Source: CAVTBX01 sp963733135 (GTDB lineage Bacteria > Actinomycetota > Thermoleophilia > Gaiellales > Gaiellaceae). From it: a stretch of 64,000 bases of DNA. The notes below the pieces were generated by a model. The model was given only the letters and a program-made list of their open reading frames with translations. It made no database searches and was not told the DNA's origin. Of this stretch, positions 56,233 to 64,000 are shown piece after piece (position 1 is the first letter of the stretch; each line of letters opens with the position of its first letter). The stretch covers positions 62,001 through 126,000 of the forward strand of contig CAVTBX010000007.1 in the NCBI GenBank assembly GCA_963733135.1, given 5' to 3'. The position numbers were made by a program, and so were the translations under genes.

Positions 56233-56916
56233 TCAGACCGCGGGAACGGCCGGAACGGGGCTCTCGAGGTCCTTGAGGCGGTAGTAGCCGAGCGTCCAGG
56301 CGGCGGCCATGAACGGGGTGAAGAGCGTGTTCGAGAGCACGCTTCCGAGGTAACCGCCGAAGTCGTCCGGAAGCGGGATCAGGAGGAGGCCGAGGACGAT
56401 CTGGGCGGCGATCACGACGAGGATCGTGAGGATGAGCAGCCCGAAGACGTCCCAGCCGTGCCCGCGGACGAGCTCGCGGCTTCGGCCGAACGAGTCCATG
56501 ATTCCGGCGCCTTCGAGCATGATCACCGGGACGATGAAGAGCCACCAGGTGAGGAGGACGAGGCCCGGCACGATCAGGAGGAGAAGCCCGATGCCGACGC
56601 CGAGACCGGCCAGAAGGCCGGCAACGGTGAGCGTGGTGATGCGCGGCCGGACCCGCGAGATCGTCTCCCCCAGGGAGAGGTCGGCGCGGCCGTCGCGGAT
56701 GTCTTGCACGGCGACCACGAGGGCGCCCTGGATCCAGAACGTGCCGACGATCGAGACGAAGAACCCGGCGATGACGCCGAGCCAGCCGAGGAGCGCGGCC
56801 AGGGCCAGCACGAGGAGCGAGAGCAGGACGTAGATCACGAGCGCGATCGGGAGCAGGTGCTTCCAGTGGCGCTTGTAGAGCCCCCAGGCTTCGCCGAGCG
56901 TCTCGGTCGGTCTCAC
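56233..56916 (-). CDS. Multi-pass membrane protein of unknown function (DUF975-like)
   Basis: The 227-residue protein has about six membrane segments and the general look of the glycerophosphodiester-phosphodiesterase membrane-domain/DUF975 group: EAWGLYKRHWKHLLPIALVIYV at the start, LLLLIVPGLVLLTWW in the middle and AAAWTLGYYRLKD near the end. The IVPGI/L-x-L turn is typical. No function is known. GTG 56916 has TAGGTT (56925-56930) 8 bases upstream. It follows the ABC exporter genes on the same strand with a 19-base gap. Confidence 0.75.
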   Translation of the reverse strand: MRPTETLGEAWGLYKRHWKHLLPIALVIYVLLSLLVLALAALLGWLGVIAGFFVSIVGTFWIQGALVVAVQDIRDGRADLSLGETISRVRPRITTLTVAGLLAGLGVGIGLLLLIVPGLVLLTWWLFIVPVIMLEGAGIMDSFGRSRELVRGHGWDVFGLLILTILVVIAAQIVLGLLLIPLPDDFGGYLGSVLSNTLFTPFMAAAWTLGYYRLKDLESPVPAVPAV

Positions 56917-56935
56917 GGGCGGAGAACCTACAAGG

Positions 56936-58738
56936 TCAGGCGGCTGATGCCCAGTCCCCGTACAGCGCCAGGTACTGGCCCTCGAGCGCCAAGAGCTCGT
57001 CGTGCGTTCCCTGCTCGACGACGCGGCCGTTCTCGAGCACGACGATCAGGTCGGCGTTCCGGATCGTGGAGAGCCGGTGCGCGATGATGAATGCCGTCCG
57101 GCCGGCCAGCAGCGTCGCGAGTGCGCCCTCGATCTTCCGCTCGGTCGAGATGTCGACGCTCGATGTTGCCTCGTCGAGGATCAGGATCCGAGGATCGGCG
57201 AGGAGCGCCCGTGCGAACGCGACGAGCTGGCGCTGGCCGAGCGAGAGGCGGGTGCCTCGCTCGGCGACCTCGGTCTCGTAGCCGTGCTCGAGCTCGAGGA
57301 TGAACTCATGGGCGCCGACGGCGCGCGCGGCTGCCGCGACCTCCTCCGGGCTAGCGTCGGGGCGGCCGAAGAGGATGTTCTCGCGGACGGTGCCGGCGAA
57401 CAGGAAGCCCTCCTGCGGGACGACGCCGAGCTGGCTCCGCAGGCTCGCCTGCGTCACGTCGCGGAGGTCGTGGCCGTCGATCGTGATCGCGCCCTCGACC
57501 GGGTCGTAGAAGCGGGCGAGGAGCTTCGCGATCGTCGACTTGCCGGCGCCCGTGTGGCCCACGAGCGCAACCGTGGTTCCAGCGGCCACGTCGAGGTCGA
57601 TGCCGTGCAGAACCTCGGCGCCTCGCGCGTAGGAGAACCGGACCCCCTCGAAGCGCACATCGCCGTCGATCCTCGGCAGCTCGCCCGCGCCGGGCCGGTC
57701 GACGACCTCGGGCTCCTCGTCCATCACGTCGATGATCTTGTCGAGCGCGGCGACGGCGGCCAGGAACGTGTTGTAGAGCTGGGAGAGCATCTGCACCGGG
57801 TCGAAGAAGTTCGCGAGGTAGCCGATGAACGCGAAGAGCGTGCCGACTGTGAGCGAGCCGTCGAAGACGAGCCAGCCGCCGAAGCCCAGGACGACCGCCG
57901 TCGCGGACGACGAGAGGAAGTCGACGAAGGGGAAGTAGAGCCCGTTCAGGACGACCGTCTCGCGGTTCGCCTCCCGGTAGCGCTCGTTGACCGCACGGAA
58001 GCGGTCGGCGTCGTGGCCCTCTCGCGTGAACGACTGGAGGACGCGCATGCCTGCGATGCCTTCTGCCAGGTGCGCCGTGACGCCTGCGAGCCGCTCCCGC
58101 ACACCCGCGTATGCGCGGGACGACCGGCGTCGGAAGACCGCTGTGGCGACGCTCATGAGCGGGAAGACCGCGAGGGTCGCGAGCGCGAGCCGCCAGTCGA
58201 GGAAGAAGAGGATGATCGCGGTGCCGAAGAGCATGAGCGTGTTCTGGAAGAGGCTCGTGACCCCGTCCGTTACGAGCTGGTCGAGCGCCTCGACGTCGTT
58301 CGTGAGCCTGGAGATCACCGCTCCTGCACGGTTCCGCTCGTAGTAGCCGAGCGAGAGCCGCTGGAGGTGGCCGAAGAGCCGCTGGCGCAGATCGGCGAGG
58401 ATCCGCTCGCCCACCCAGCCCGTCAGGTAGGTCTGCACCGAGCTCGCAATCCAGTAGAGGACGCCGGCGGCGAGGAACGCGGCCGTGATCCAGCCGAGGA
58501 AGGCGAGATCCTCGCCGAGGATCCCCTCGTCGATCGCGAGCTTGGCGAGGAACGGCGGCGCGAGCGACGTCGCAGTCGCCGCGAGGAGCGCGACGATCGA
58601 GAGGATCGTTCGGCCGCGGTAGGGCTTCGTGAGGCTGACGAGCACGCCGACCCGCCGAGCCGTGCGAGCCCAGCTCCAGTCGTCGACCACGACGCCGCGC
58701 TGCTGGGTGAGATGGCTGCCAGGCTGGTGCACCTTCAT
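56936..58738 (-). CDS. ABC half-exporter, catalytic-site subunit
   Basis: This subunit of about 600 residues has six membrane helices (about 45-320) and an ATPase domain. Walker A is GHTGAGKST, Walker B ILILDEATSS with the catalytic glutamate, and the H-loop is IAHRLST. The signature is LSLGQRQ, not the canonical LSGGQ. Together with the next gene it should form a heterodimeric exporter in which only one ATP site is fully active. ATG 58738 is chosen because the frame upstream runs into REP-like repeats. Substrate unknown; relatives pump drugs, lipids or peptides. Confidence 0.93.
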   Translation of the reverse strand: MKVHQPGSHLTQQRGVVVDDWSWARTARRVGVLVSLTKPYRGRTILSIVALLAATATSLAPPFLAKLAIDEGILGEDLAFLGWITAAFLAAGVLYWIASSVQTYLTGWVGERILADLRQRLFGHLQRLSLGYYERNRAGAVISRLTNDVEALDQLVTDGVTSLFQNTLMLFGTAIILFFLDWRLALATLAVFPLMSVATAVFRRRSSRAYAGVRERLAGVTAHLAEGIAGMRVLQSFTREGHDADRFRAVNERYREANRETVVLNGLYFPFVDFLSSSATAVVLGFGGWLVFDGSLTVGTLFAFIGYLANFFDPVQMLSQLYNTFLAAVAALDKIIDVMDEEPEVVDRPGAGELPRIDGDVRFEGVRFSYARGAEVLHGIDLDVAAGTTVALVGHTGAGKSTIAKLLARFYDPVEGAITIDGHDLRDVTQASLRSQLGVVPQEGFLFAGTVRENILFGRPDASPEEVAAAARAVGAHEFILELEHGYETEVAERGTRLSLGQRQLVAFARALLADPRILILDEATSSVDISTERKIEGALATLLAGRTAFIIAHRLSTIRNADLIVVLENGRVVEQGTHDELLALEGQYLALYGDWASAA

Positions 58739-58750
58739 GAAGCTGTCCTC

Positions 58751-58839
58751 CGGGCGAGGCATGCCTCGCCGCTACGTCGACGCCGAGCCAGAGCGCGCGC
58801 GTTGCGACGGGGTGTAGGGGCGACGCATGCGTCGCCCGC
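58751..58839. repeat. Pair of GTAG-type palindromes between the ABC exporter genes
   Basis: GGGCGAGGCATGCCTCGCC followed by GCTAC (58752-58775) and GTAGGGGCGACGCATGCGTCGCCC (58814-58837) face each other as in the cluster at 30016. The first shares its core GGCGAGGCATGCCTCGCC with the unit at 30017. They fill most of the 115-base gap between the two exporter genes. Confidence 0.75.
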
Positions 58840-58853
58840 GCGCTGAAGCACGC

Positions 58854-60638
58854 TCACGACGCTGCCGCCTCCTCCGCTTCGGGCGCGACCTCGAGCTCAA
58901 CCAGGCCGTGCTGGTAGATCTCGCGGTAGACCGGGCTCTCGTCGATCAGGTCGTCGTGGGTGCCGCGGGCGACGATGCGGCCACGCTCGAGAACGACGAT
59001 CTCGTCGGCGAGGGAGATGGTCGAGAGCCGGTGCGCGACGATGAGCGTCGTCCGGCCTCGCATGGCTTCGCGTAGGCCGAGCCGGATCTGCGCCTCGGTG
59101 GTCGCGTCGACCGACGCGGTGGCGTCGTCGAGGATGAGCACGCGCGGGTCGACGAGGACGGCGCGGGCGATCGCGATCCGCTGGCGCTGCCCGCCTGAGA
59201 GCGTGATGCCGCGCTCGCCGATCACCGTCTCGTACCCGTCCGGAAGCTTCGAGACGAACTCGTGCGCCTGCGCCATCAGCGCGGCCCGCTCGACCTCCTC
59301 GTCGGTCGCCGCCGTGGCACCGAATGCGATGTTGTCCCGCACCGTCGTCGAGAAGAGGAAGGGGTCTTGCGAGACGATCCCGATCTCGCGGCGCAGGTCG
59401 GCGAGCCGGACGTCTCTGACATCGGCGCCGTCGAGGAGCACGCGGCCCTCCTGAACGTCGTAGAACCGCGGCACGAGCGACGTGATCGTCGTCTTGCCCG
59501 AGCCGGTGTGGCCGATCAGCGCCACCGTGCGCCCGGCTTCGATCTCGAGGTCGACGCTGTGGAGGACCGGCCGCTCGGGGTCGTAGCCGAACGTGACGCT
59601 CTCGAAGCGGAGGTCCCCGCGGCCGGCCGGAAGCGGCTTCGCATGAGGCGCGTCCACGACCTCCTCGGGCTCGTCCAGCACCTCGAAGATCCGCTCGCCC
59701 GACGCGACCGCGCGCTGACTCGTCCCGATCCACATGCCGAGCATCCGGAGCGGCATGACGAGCATGAGCACGTAGACGTTGAAGGCGACGAACTCGCCGA
59801 TCGCGAGGTCGCCGTTCACGACGCGGTGCCCTCCCGCGAGGAGCACGGCTGCCTGGGCCAGGAGCGGCAGGAAGGAGAGGAAGGGGACATAGAACGCTCG
59901 CTGCCGCGTCGCTTCGAGAGACTTCGCGAACACGCTCTCGCTCCGGCGCGCAAACTTGCCGCTCTCACGCGGCTCCTGGGCGAACGCCTTCACGACGTTG
60001 ACGCCGACGATGTTCTCCTCCGCCACCGTCGTCAGGTCGGCCATCCGCTGCTGGACGTCACGGAGGATCGGGTGTGAGGCGCGCGAGTACTGGTAGGCGA
60101 CGACGATGAGAACGGGGGTGATCGCGAGCGCGATGAGCGCAAGCTGCCAGTCGAGCGCGAAGAGGATCGCCGTCGTCGCCAGGATCGCGAGGATGTGCTG
60201 ACCGAAGAAGATGAGGCCGTAGCCGAGGAAGAAGCGCACCTGCTGGAGATCGACGGTCGCGCGCGACATGAGTTGGCCGGTCTGGTGGCGGTCGTAGAAG
60301 CCCCAGGAGAGGCGCAAGAGGTGCGAGTAGAGCGCGTTTCGGACGTCGAACTCCACCCCGAGGGCCTGCCGCCCGGCGATGAACCGCCGTCCTACGAGCA
60401 TTAGTGCCTTCGCGAGCCCTGCCACGACGACGGCGATCACGAGGACCCTGAGCAGCGCCTCGTCGTCCTTCGCGATCGCCTCGTCGATCACCTCGCCGGT
60501 CAGCCACGGAAGCGCGAGCCCCGCGACCTGCGAGCCGACCGCGAGGACGACGGAAGCGATCAGCGAGAGGCGGTAAGGGCGCAGGAACCCGAGCAGGCGT
60601 CCGAAGGTGTGGCGGAAGGGAGGAGATTGAGGCTGCAT
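58854..60638 (-). CDS. ABC half-exporter, degenerate-site subunit
   Basis: The 594-residue partner of the preceding gene has six membrane helices and an ATPase domain with Walker A GHTGSGKTT, canonical signature LSGGQRQRIAIARAV and H-loop VAHRLST. Walker B is VLILDDATAS: the catalytic glutamate is aspartate. Paired with the other subunit (DE in Walker B, altered signature), this gives one consensus and one degenerate ATP site, as known for TM287/288-type exporters. It is transcribed first, and TAGACT (60654-60659) lies 15 bases before ATG 60638. Confidence 0.93.
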   Translation of the reverse strand: MQPQSPPFRHTFGRLLGFLRPYRLSLIASVVLAVGSQVAGLALPWLTGEVIDEAIAKDDEALLRVLVIAVVVAGLAKALMLVGRRFIAGRQALGVEFDVRNALYSHLLRLSWGFYDRHQTGQLMSRATVDLQQVRFFLGYGLIFFGQHILAILATTAILFALDWQLALIALAITPVLIVVAYQYSRASHPILRDVQQRMADLTTVAEENIVGVNVVKAFAQEPRESGKFARRSESVFAKSLEATRQRAFYVPFLSFLPLLAQAAVLLAGGHRVVNGDLAIGEFVAFNVYVLMLVMPLRMLGMWIGTSQRAVASGERIFEVLDEPEEVVDAPHAKPLPAGRGDLRFESVTFGYDPERPVLHSVDLEIEAGRTVALIGHTGSGKTTITSLVPRFYDVQEGRVLLDGADVRDVRLADLRREIGIVSQDPFLFSTTVRDNIAFGATAATDEEVERAALMAQAHEFVSKLPDGYETVIGERGITLSGGQRQRIAIARAVLVDPRVLILDDATASVDATTEAQIRLGLREAMRGRTTLIVAHRLSTISLADEIVVLERGRIVARGTHDDLIDESPVYREIYQHGLVELEVAPEAEEAAAS

Positions 60639-60746
60639 CGGGCTCGGCGATCGAGTCTACCCGGGCGCTTTTCGGCCGTTTCTGGGCGTTCGAGAGGCGC
60701 TTGCCGCGCGGCTCGTCGTGGCGCCCCGGCACACTGTGAAGCACCG

Positions 60747-61544
60747 ATGGCCGCTCCCAAGGTTCCGAAGTCGACACGCAAGCGACGGGTGGAGACGCCT
60801 CCGGAGGCGACCCCCAGACCTAGGTTCGACCGCAGCTGGTGGGCTGTGATCGGCGGGGTGGCGTTCCTCATCGTGGCTGCGCTCGTAACGGTCAGCCTCA
60901 TCTCGGCCGGCGGAGACGACGACGGCGAGGGAGGCGGCTCAACAGTCGCAGCCGGCACGCCGCTGCCTGGCGCGGAGGAGATCCAAGAGCTCCTCCAAGG
61001 CATTCCGCAGGACGGCCAGGTGCTCGGCGAGCCCGACGCGCCGGTCACCGTCGCCGTCTACGCCGATCCCCAGTGCCCGGCCTGCGCCGGCTTCGCCGTC
61101 GAGACACTCCCCGAGCTGGTAGAGCGCTACGTGCGACCAGGCGATGTCCAGCTCGACTACCGCGGCGTGCCGATCATCGGGCCGGACTCGGAGGTCGGCC
61201 TCACAGCCGCGTACGCCGCCGGCCTCCAGGGCCATCTATGGCACTTCAGCGACATCACCTACGCGCACCAGGGCGAGGAGAACGACGGGTGGCTCGACGA
61301 TGACTTCATCCGCGCCGCCGCGGGCTCCTTCCCGGAGATCGACGTGGAGCAGCTCTTCGCCGGCCGTGACTCGGACGAGGTGAAGGAGCTGCTCGCCGAA
61401 GACGTGGCAGAAGCCCAGCGGGTCGGGCTCCAGGGCACGCCGACCTTCCAGATCGGGCGCACCGGGGAGGAACTGGGCGAGCCTGTGCTCGGCGGCGACA
61501 TCACCGCCCTCGCGGAGCAGATCGACCCGCTGCTCGGGCGGTGA
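60747..61544 (+). CDS. Membrane-anchored DsbA-like thiol oxidoreductase
   Basis: The 265-residue protein has a basic cytoplasmic start, one membrane anchor (VIGGVAFLIVAALVTVSLI, about 34-52) and an outside thioredoxin-fold domain. The active site is CPAC (C110-C113, in YADPQCPACAGF) and the cis-proline loop is GTPTF near residue 228. It should introduce disulfides into exported proteins, with VKOR, encoded next, reoxidising it. The start is ATG 60747. The two genes overlap by 4 bases (GTGA). Confidence 0.92.
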   Translation: MAAPKVPKSTRKRRVETPPEATPRPRFDRSWWAVIGGVAFLIVAALVTVSLISAGGDDDGEGGGSTVAAGTPLPGAEEIQELLQGIPQDGQVLGEPDAPVTVAVYADPQCPACAGFAVETLPELVERYVRPGDVQLDYRGVPIIGPDSEVGLTAAYAAGLQGHLWHFSDITYAHQGEENDGWLDDDFIRAAAGSFPEIDVEQLFAGRDSDEVKELLAEDVAEAQRVGLQGTPTFQIGRTGEELGEPVLGGDITALAEQIDPLLGR

Positions 61545-61969
61545 GCGAGCGAGCGGCCCGGCTGGCCGTCGCCGTCCTCGCGCTCGCCGGAATCGGCATC
61601 GCCGGTTACCTGACGTACGCGCACTACCGCGGCATCGCGCCCGTGTGCACGACCGGCGGGTGCGAGGAGGTGCAGACGTCCGAGTACGCCGACGTGCTCG
61701 GGATTCCCGTGGCCGTGCTCGGGCTCGTGGGTTACGCAGCGCTCTTCGTGACCGCGCTCCTACGCGCGCCCGAGGCGGCCGCGGCCGGAGTGGCGATGGC
61801 GCTCGGCGGCCTCGGCTTCGCGCTCTACCTGATCTATGTCCAGGTCGCGATCATCGAGGCGCTCTGCATCTGGTGCCTCGCGAGCGACGTCGTGATGGCG
61901 CTCCTGGCTGTGGCTGCGGTGCTTCGTGTGCGAGCAATGGCAGCGCCTGAGCCCTCCGCCGACGCGTAG
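61541..61969 (+). CDS. Vitamin K epoxide reductase (VKOR) family protein
   Basis: The 142-residue membrane protein has four helices and the VKOR cysteines: the loop pair C36 and C41 (VCTTGGCEEV) and the active-site C109-I-W-C112 (ALCIWCLASD). In Actinobacteria VKOR takes the place of DsbB and passes electrons from DsbA to quinone. The overlap with the DsbA-like gene makes a shared pathway very likely. The start is GTG 61541. Confidence 0.94.
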   Translation: MSERAARLAVAVLALAGIGIAGYLTYAHYRGIAPVCTTGGCEEVQTSEYADVLGIPVAVLGLVGYAALFVTALLRAPEAAAAGVAMALGGLGFALYLIYVQVAIIEALCIWCLASDVVMALLAVAAVLRVRAMAAPEPSADA

Positions 61970-62014
61970 GCGCCCGGCGACCGACCCTCACGAGCGGCCG
62001 TCCCCCCTTGCGTT

Positions 62015-62027
62015 TCCCCCAGGGGGA
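62015..62027 (+). terminator. Palindrome TCCCCC-A-GGGGGA after the VKOR gene
   Basis: A perfect 6-base inverted repeat with one central base lies 46 bases after the VKOR stop, within a run of C-rich and G-rich blocks. A CCCCTTTGG stretch follows but no T-run. It may end the dsbA-VKOR transcript, or belong to the diverged repeat that follows. Confidence 0.3.
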
Positions 62028-62033
62028 CCCCTT

Positions 62034-62112
62034 TGGTTTCCCCCTGCGATCAGCGTACTTCACAAAGACGCGCAGGTGGTGCGCGAAAACGTGTCAAGAG
62101 TGTGCCGAGACG
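62034..62112 (+). repeat. Dispersed two-hairpin element, diverged copy D
   Basis: This is a distant copy between VKOR and ftcD. CCTGCG (62043-62048) pairs with CGCAGG (62071-62076) around CAGCGTACTTCACAAAGA, which keeps the AGCGTA...AAA loop of the other copies although the stem bases differ. GGTGCGC and GTGTGCC downstream can form a second stem with G-U pairs, and the tail GTGTGCCGAGAC recalls TGTGCCGAAAC. The GGGTC palindrome is replaced by a C-rich stretch. Confidence 0.55.
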
Positions 62113-62150
62113 GCATGGGCCATGAGTTCGGCCCGGCGGCGCGCCGGCCA

Positions 62151-62156
62151 TATGCT
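62151..62156 (+). promoter_or_regulatory. -10 hexamer TATGCT, leaderless-type ftcD promoter
   Basis: TATGCT is followed by 6 bases and GTG 62163, which supports that start over frames that begin further upstream. Confidence 0.6.
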
Positions 62157-62162
62157 CTTCCG

Positions 62163-63047
62163 GTGTCCCTCCCGCTCGAGTCAGTCCCGAACTTCTCGGA
62201 GGGACGGGACGACTCGGCGCTTGCGCGCCTGCGCGAGGCCATGTCCGGCCCGGCTCGCCTGCTGGACGTCCACGTCGACCCGGATCACCACAGGTCCGTC
62301 TACACCATCGTCGGCGAGGACTCCGAGCTGGTCGAGACGCTCGTCCGAGGAATCGGGGCGGCGATGGAGGTCATCGATCTCCGCCGTCATGAAGGCGCCC
62401 ATCCACGGATCGGCGCCGCAGACGTCGTGCCGCTCGTCCCGATTCGGCCCGAGGACGAGCCGCGCGCCCGGGACGCGGCTTTGGCGCTCGCGGATCGTGT
62501 CGGCGAGCTCGGCCTGCCCGTCTTCTTCTATGGACGCCTCACGGAGGACGGCCGCGAACCGGCCTTCTTTCGCCGCGGCGGGCTGGAGGAGCTTCAGGCG
62601 CGCATCGACGCGGGCGAGCTCCGGCCGGATCGTGGCCCGAGCCGGCTGCATCCGACGGCAGGAGGCGTCGTGCTCGGCGTGCGGCGCCCGCTGATCGCGT
62701 TCAACGTCAACCTGGTCACCAACGACGTCGAGGTCGCGCGTCAGCTCGCAACCCTCGTGCGCGAGCGAGACGGCGGGTTTCCCGGTGTTCGTGCCCTGGG
62801 GCTGGACCTACCGACAGCCGGTCTCGTCCAGGTCAGCATGAACGTCACGGACTGGGAGGCGGCCGCGCTCCACGAGATCGTCGAGCGGATCGTGGCGGAG
62901 GCCGCCGCGCGTGGTGTAGAGGTGGCGGGCAGCGAGCTCGTGGGGCTCATGCCCGCGGGGGCAGCGCTCGCGGCGGCGGCGCCCGTACTCAGGATCGACG
63001 GCTTCGATATGAGCCGCGTCCTCGAGCTACGACTGCTCGCCGACTGA
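62163..63047 (+). CDS. ftcD: Glutamate formimidoyltransferase (formiminotransferase)
   Basis: This enzyme moves the formimino group of N-formiminoglutamate, the product of histidine breakdown, to tetrahydrofolate. The 294-residue protein begins with SVPNFSEGRDD, the family start, and has HRSVYTIVG, DLRRHEGAHPRIGAADVVPLVP, GPSRLHPTAGGVVLGVRRPLIAFNVNL (quoted in part: HPTAGGVVLGVR and IAFNVNL) and QVSMNVTD. Only the transferase part is present; the cyclodeaminase domain of the animal enzyme is absent. A probable hutH starts nearby, supporting a histidine-use locus. Confidence 0.93.
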   Translation: MSLPLESVPNFSEGRDDSALARLREAMSGPARLLDVHVDPDHHRSVYTIVGEDSELVETLVRGIGAAMEVIDLRRHEGAHPRIGAADVVPLVPIRPEDEPRARDAALALADRVGELGLPVFFYGRLTEDGREPAFFRRGGLEELQARIDAGELRPDRGPSRLHPTAGGVVLGVRRPLIAFNVNLVTNDVEVARQLATLVRERDGGFPGVRALGLDLPTAGLVQVSMNVTDWEAAALHEIVERIVAEAAARGVEVAGSELVGLMPAGAALAAAAPVLRIDGFDMSRVLELRLLAD

Positions 63048-63051
63048 CTCT

Positions 63052-63861
63052 CTAGAAGTAGAACTGACGCCAGGCCGACCACCAGTCGTCGGCCGTCGAG
63101 ACGATCGTCCGCCCGTCGAGCACCTTGACTCCGGCGCGGTGGCGCAAGCGCTCGACCTCGTCGGATTTCGTGTACTCGACCTTGATCTCGCACGGCCGGC
63201 CCGGGTCGTAAGGCTCAACCGCGGAGAGGTCGGCGAGCGCTCGCGTCGCGCCGCCCTCGATCAGCTCACGCGCCTTGCTCGGCGCGATCATGCGGGCACT
63301 GAACCGGCCGAGGCCTTGCTTGACCGTGACGGTGGTGAGGCCCGAGCCGAGGAGGGCGGTCGCCTCGGAGCACACGGCGTCGTCCCCGGTGACGAGGACC
63401 ACGGGGCAGTCCCACGTCCCGCAGAGCGCCGCGTTGATGCCCGTCTCGCCGACGACAGTTCCGTTGAACCAGAGGTTGTGCCAGGACGTCCCTGAGACGG
63501 TGTGGTTCAGGACGCCGTTCGCCGTGCCCGCGAACGCGTGCATGCCGACGAACAGCGCCGCGTCGCAGCCCTGCTCGAGGAACTCCGTGTACTCGGTCCA
63601 CTCGTGCTGCACGACCACCTCGCACTCGGGATCGAGCTCCTCCGGGAGCAGCGAGTTGAACGACCAGCCCTTGCCAGCGCCATGGCAGTCCATGACGACG
63701 ATCTCGGTCGCGCCGCCTGTGCGTGCACCTCGAACCGCCGCGTTGATCTCGTGCGTGTAGAGCTTGCGCCCTTCCTCGTAGAGCGCCTCACCGCCGTCCA
63801 CCTGCTCCCACTTGACGATTCCTGCGACGCCCTCCATGTCGCTGATCACCATCACCCTCAC
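63052..63861 (-). CDS. M55-family D-aminopeptidase (DppA-like)
   Basis: The 269-residue protein matches DppA, a zinc-dependent D-aminopeptidase that assembles into a ring. It has the metal motif ISDMEG (D8 and E10), MDCHGAGKGWSFN, FVGMHAFAGTANGVLNHT and GETGINAALCG. It may release D-alanine from peptides of wall turnover. The start is GTG 63861, with TAGGCT exactly 6 bases upstream. It is divergent from the probable hutH gene. Confidence 0.92.
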   Translation of the reverse strand: MRVMVISDMEGVAGIVKWEQVDGGEALYEEGRKLYTHEINAAVRGARTGGATEIVVMDCHGAGKGWSFNSLLPEELDPECEVVVQHEWTEYTEFLEQGCDAALFVGMHAFAGTANGVLNHTVSGTSWHNLWFNGTVVGETGINAALCGTWDCPVVLVTGDDAVCSEATALLGSGLTTVTVKQGLGRFSARMIAPSKARELIEGGATRALADLSAVEPYDPGRPCEIKVEYTKSDEVERLRHRAGVKVLDGRTIVSTADDWWSAWRQFYF

Positions 63862-63867
63862 GTCGCG

Positions 63868-63873
63868 AGCCTA
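63868..63873 (-). promoter_or_regulatory. -10 hexamer TAGGCT, leaderless-type promoter of the M55 gene
   Basis: On the minus strand TAGGCT is followed by 6 bases and GTG 63861. Confidence 0.6.
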
Positions 63874-63913
63874 ACGCGCTCCATCTCGCCACGAGGAGCC
63901 AGGCTCGCCCGAC

Positions 63914-63919
63914 TACACT
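63914..63919 (+). promoter_or_regulatory. -10 hexamer TACACT before the last gene
   Basis: TACACT is followed by 7 bases and ATG 63927, the leaderless pattern again. Confidence 0.55.
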
Positions 63920-63926
63920 CACGGCG

Positions 63927-64000
63927 ATGGCGCTGACGACGGCCGTCTCGCTGAACGGCGAGGACTTGACCCTCGGCGACGTCTGGGACGTGGCTGTTCG
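63927..64000 (+). CDS. hutH: Probable histidine ammonia-lyase, N-terminus only (partial)
   Basis: Only about 24 codons are visible before the right edge. They read VSLNGEDLTLGDVWDVAV, which resembles the start of histidine ammonia-lyases (V-x-L-x-G-x-x-LT-x-x-DV-x-x-VA). HutH removes ammonia from histidine to give urocanate. The nearby ftcD, the last step of the same pathway, supports the call. A phenylalanine or tyrosine ammonia-lyase of the same family cannot be ruled out. Confidence 0.5.
   Translation, partial: MALTTAVSLNGEDLTLGDVWDVAV

Overview
The window is a 64 kb piece of a high-GC, gene-dense bacterial chromosome. Many starts are GTG, there is no ftsA in the division cluster, and it carries DsbA-VKOR, two-subunit glycine dehydrogenase and many apparently leaderless genes. 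I infer an Actinomycetota member, probably of the deep-branching Thermoleophilia type. No ribosomal RNA is present to confirm this. I saw no CRISPR array, insertion sequence or intact prophage.

Layout. 1-8863: division and cell-wall cluster, murF (end only)-mraY-murD-ftsW-murG-murC-murB-ftsQ-ftsZ, with ftsZ behind its own promoter and palindrome. 9090-14792: a frameshifted tryptophanase-like gene and the glycine cleavage genes gcvT-gcvH-gcvPA-gcvPB. 14794-33806: housekeeping and accessory genes (hydrolases, glutathione transferase, L,D-transpeptidase, rlmN, threonine aldolase, serine hydrolase, MFS pump, MacB-like ABC system, signal peptidase, Ca2+/H+ antiporter, endonuclease IV, gltX). 33739-41426: a lipid-flippase-like gene, an Rrf2 regulator, a complete sulfate ABC importer, a macro-domain protein, a remnant joining a flippase fragment to a broken TauE/SafE exporter, and a chromate transporter. 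41443-49960: a signalling island with two cyclase-STAND ATPase-TPR proteins around a cytoplasmic subtilase, a GAF protein and an MFS protein fused to a cyclic-nucleotide-binding domain. 50036-56197: a reductase-like protein, tRNA-Glu, a methyltransferase-like protein, an MMPL transporter, a phage-like amidase and tRNA-Gln. 56233-64000: a heterodimeric ABC exporter, DsbA-VKOR, and the start of a histidine-degradation neighbourhood (ftcD, probable hutH) with an M55 aminopeptidase.

Features that cut across genes. (1) A dispersed element of about 80-90 bp in at least three clear copies and one diverged copy folds into two adjacent hairpins whose stems differ in sequence but still pair, around a conserved AGCGTA...AAA loop; this is the best candidate here for something undescribed. 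(2) At least 17 genes have a TAnnnT hexamer 6-9 bases before the start codon, the signature of leaderless transcription, including a divergent nfo/gltX pair sharing one symmetric -10. (3) Two clusters of GTAG-headed palindromes look like REP/BIME elements.

How the genes work together: 1-8863 makes lipid II and the Z-ring; the gcv genes feed one-carbon metabolism together with threonine aldolase; the sulfate importer, Rrf2 regulator, broken TauE-like exporter and ChrA form an oxyanion locus; DsbA and VKOR form an oxidative folding pair outside the membrane. All functions are read from sequence by eye; no database search was run.
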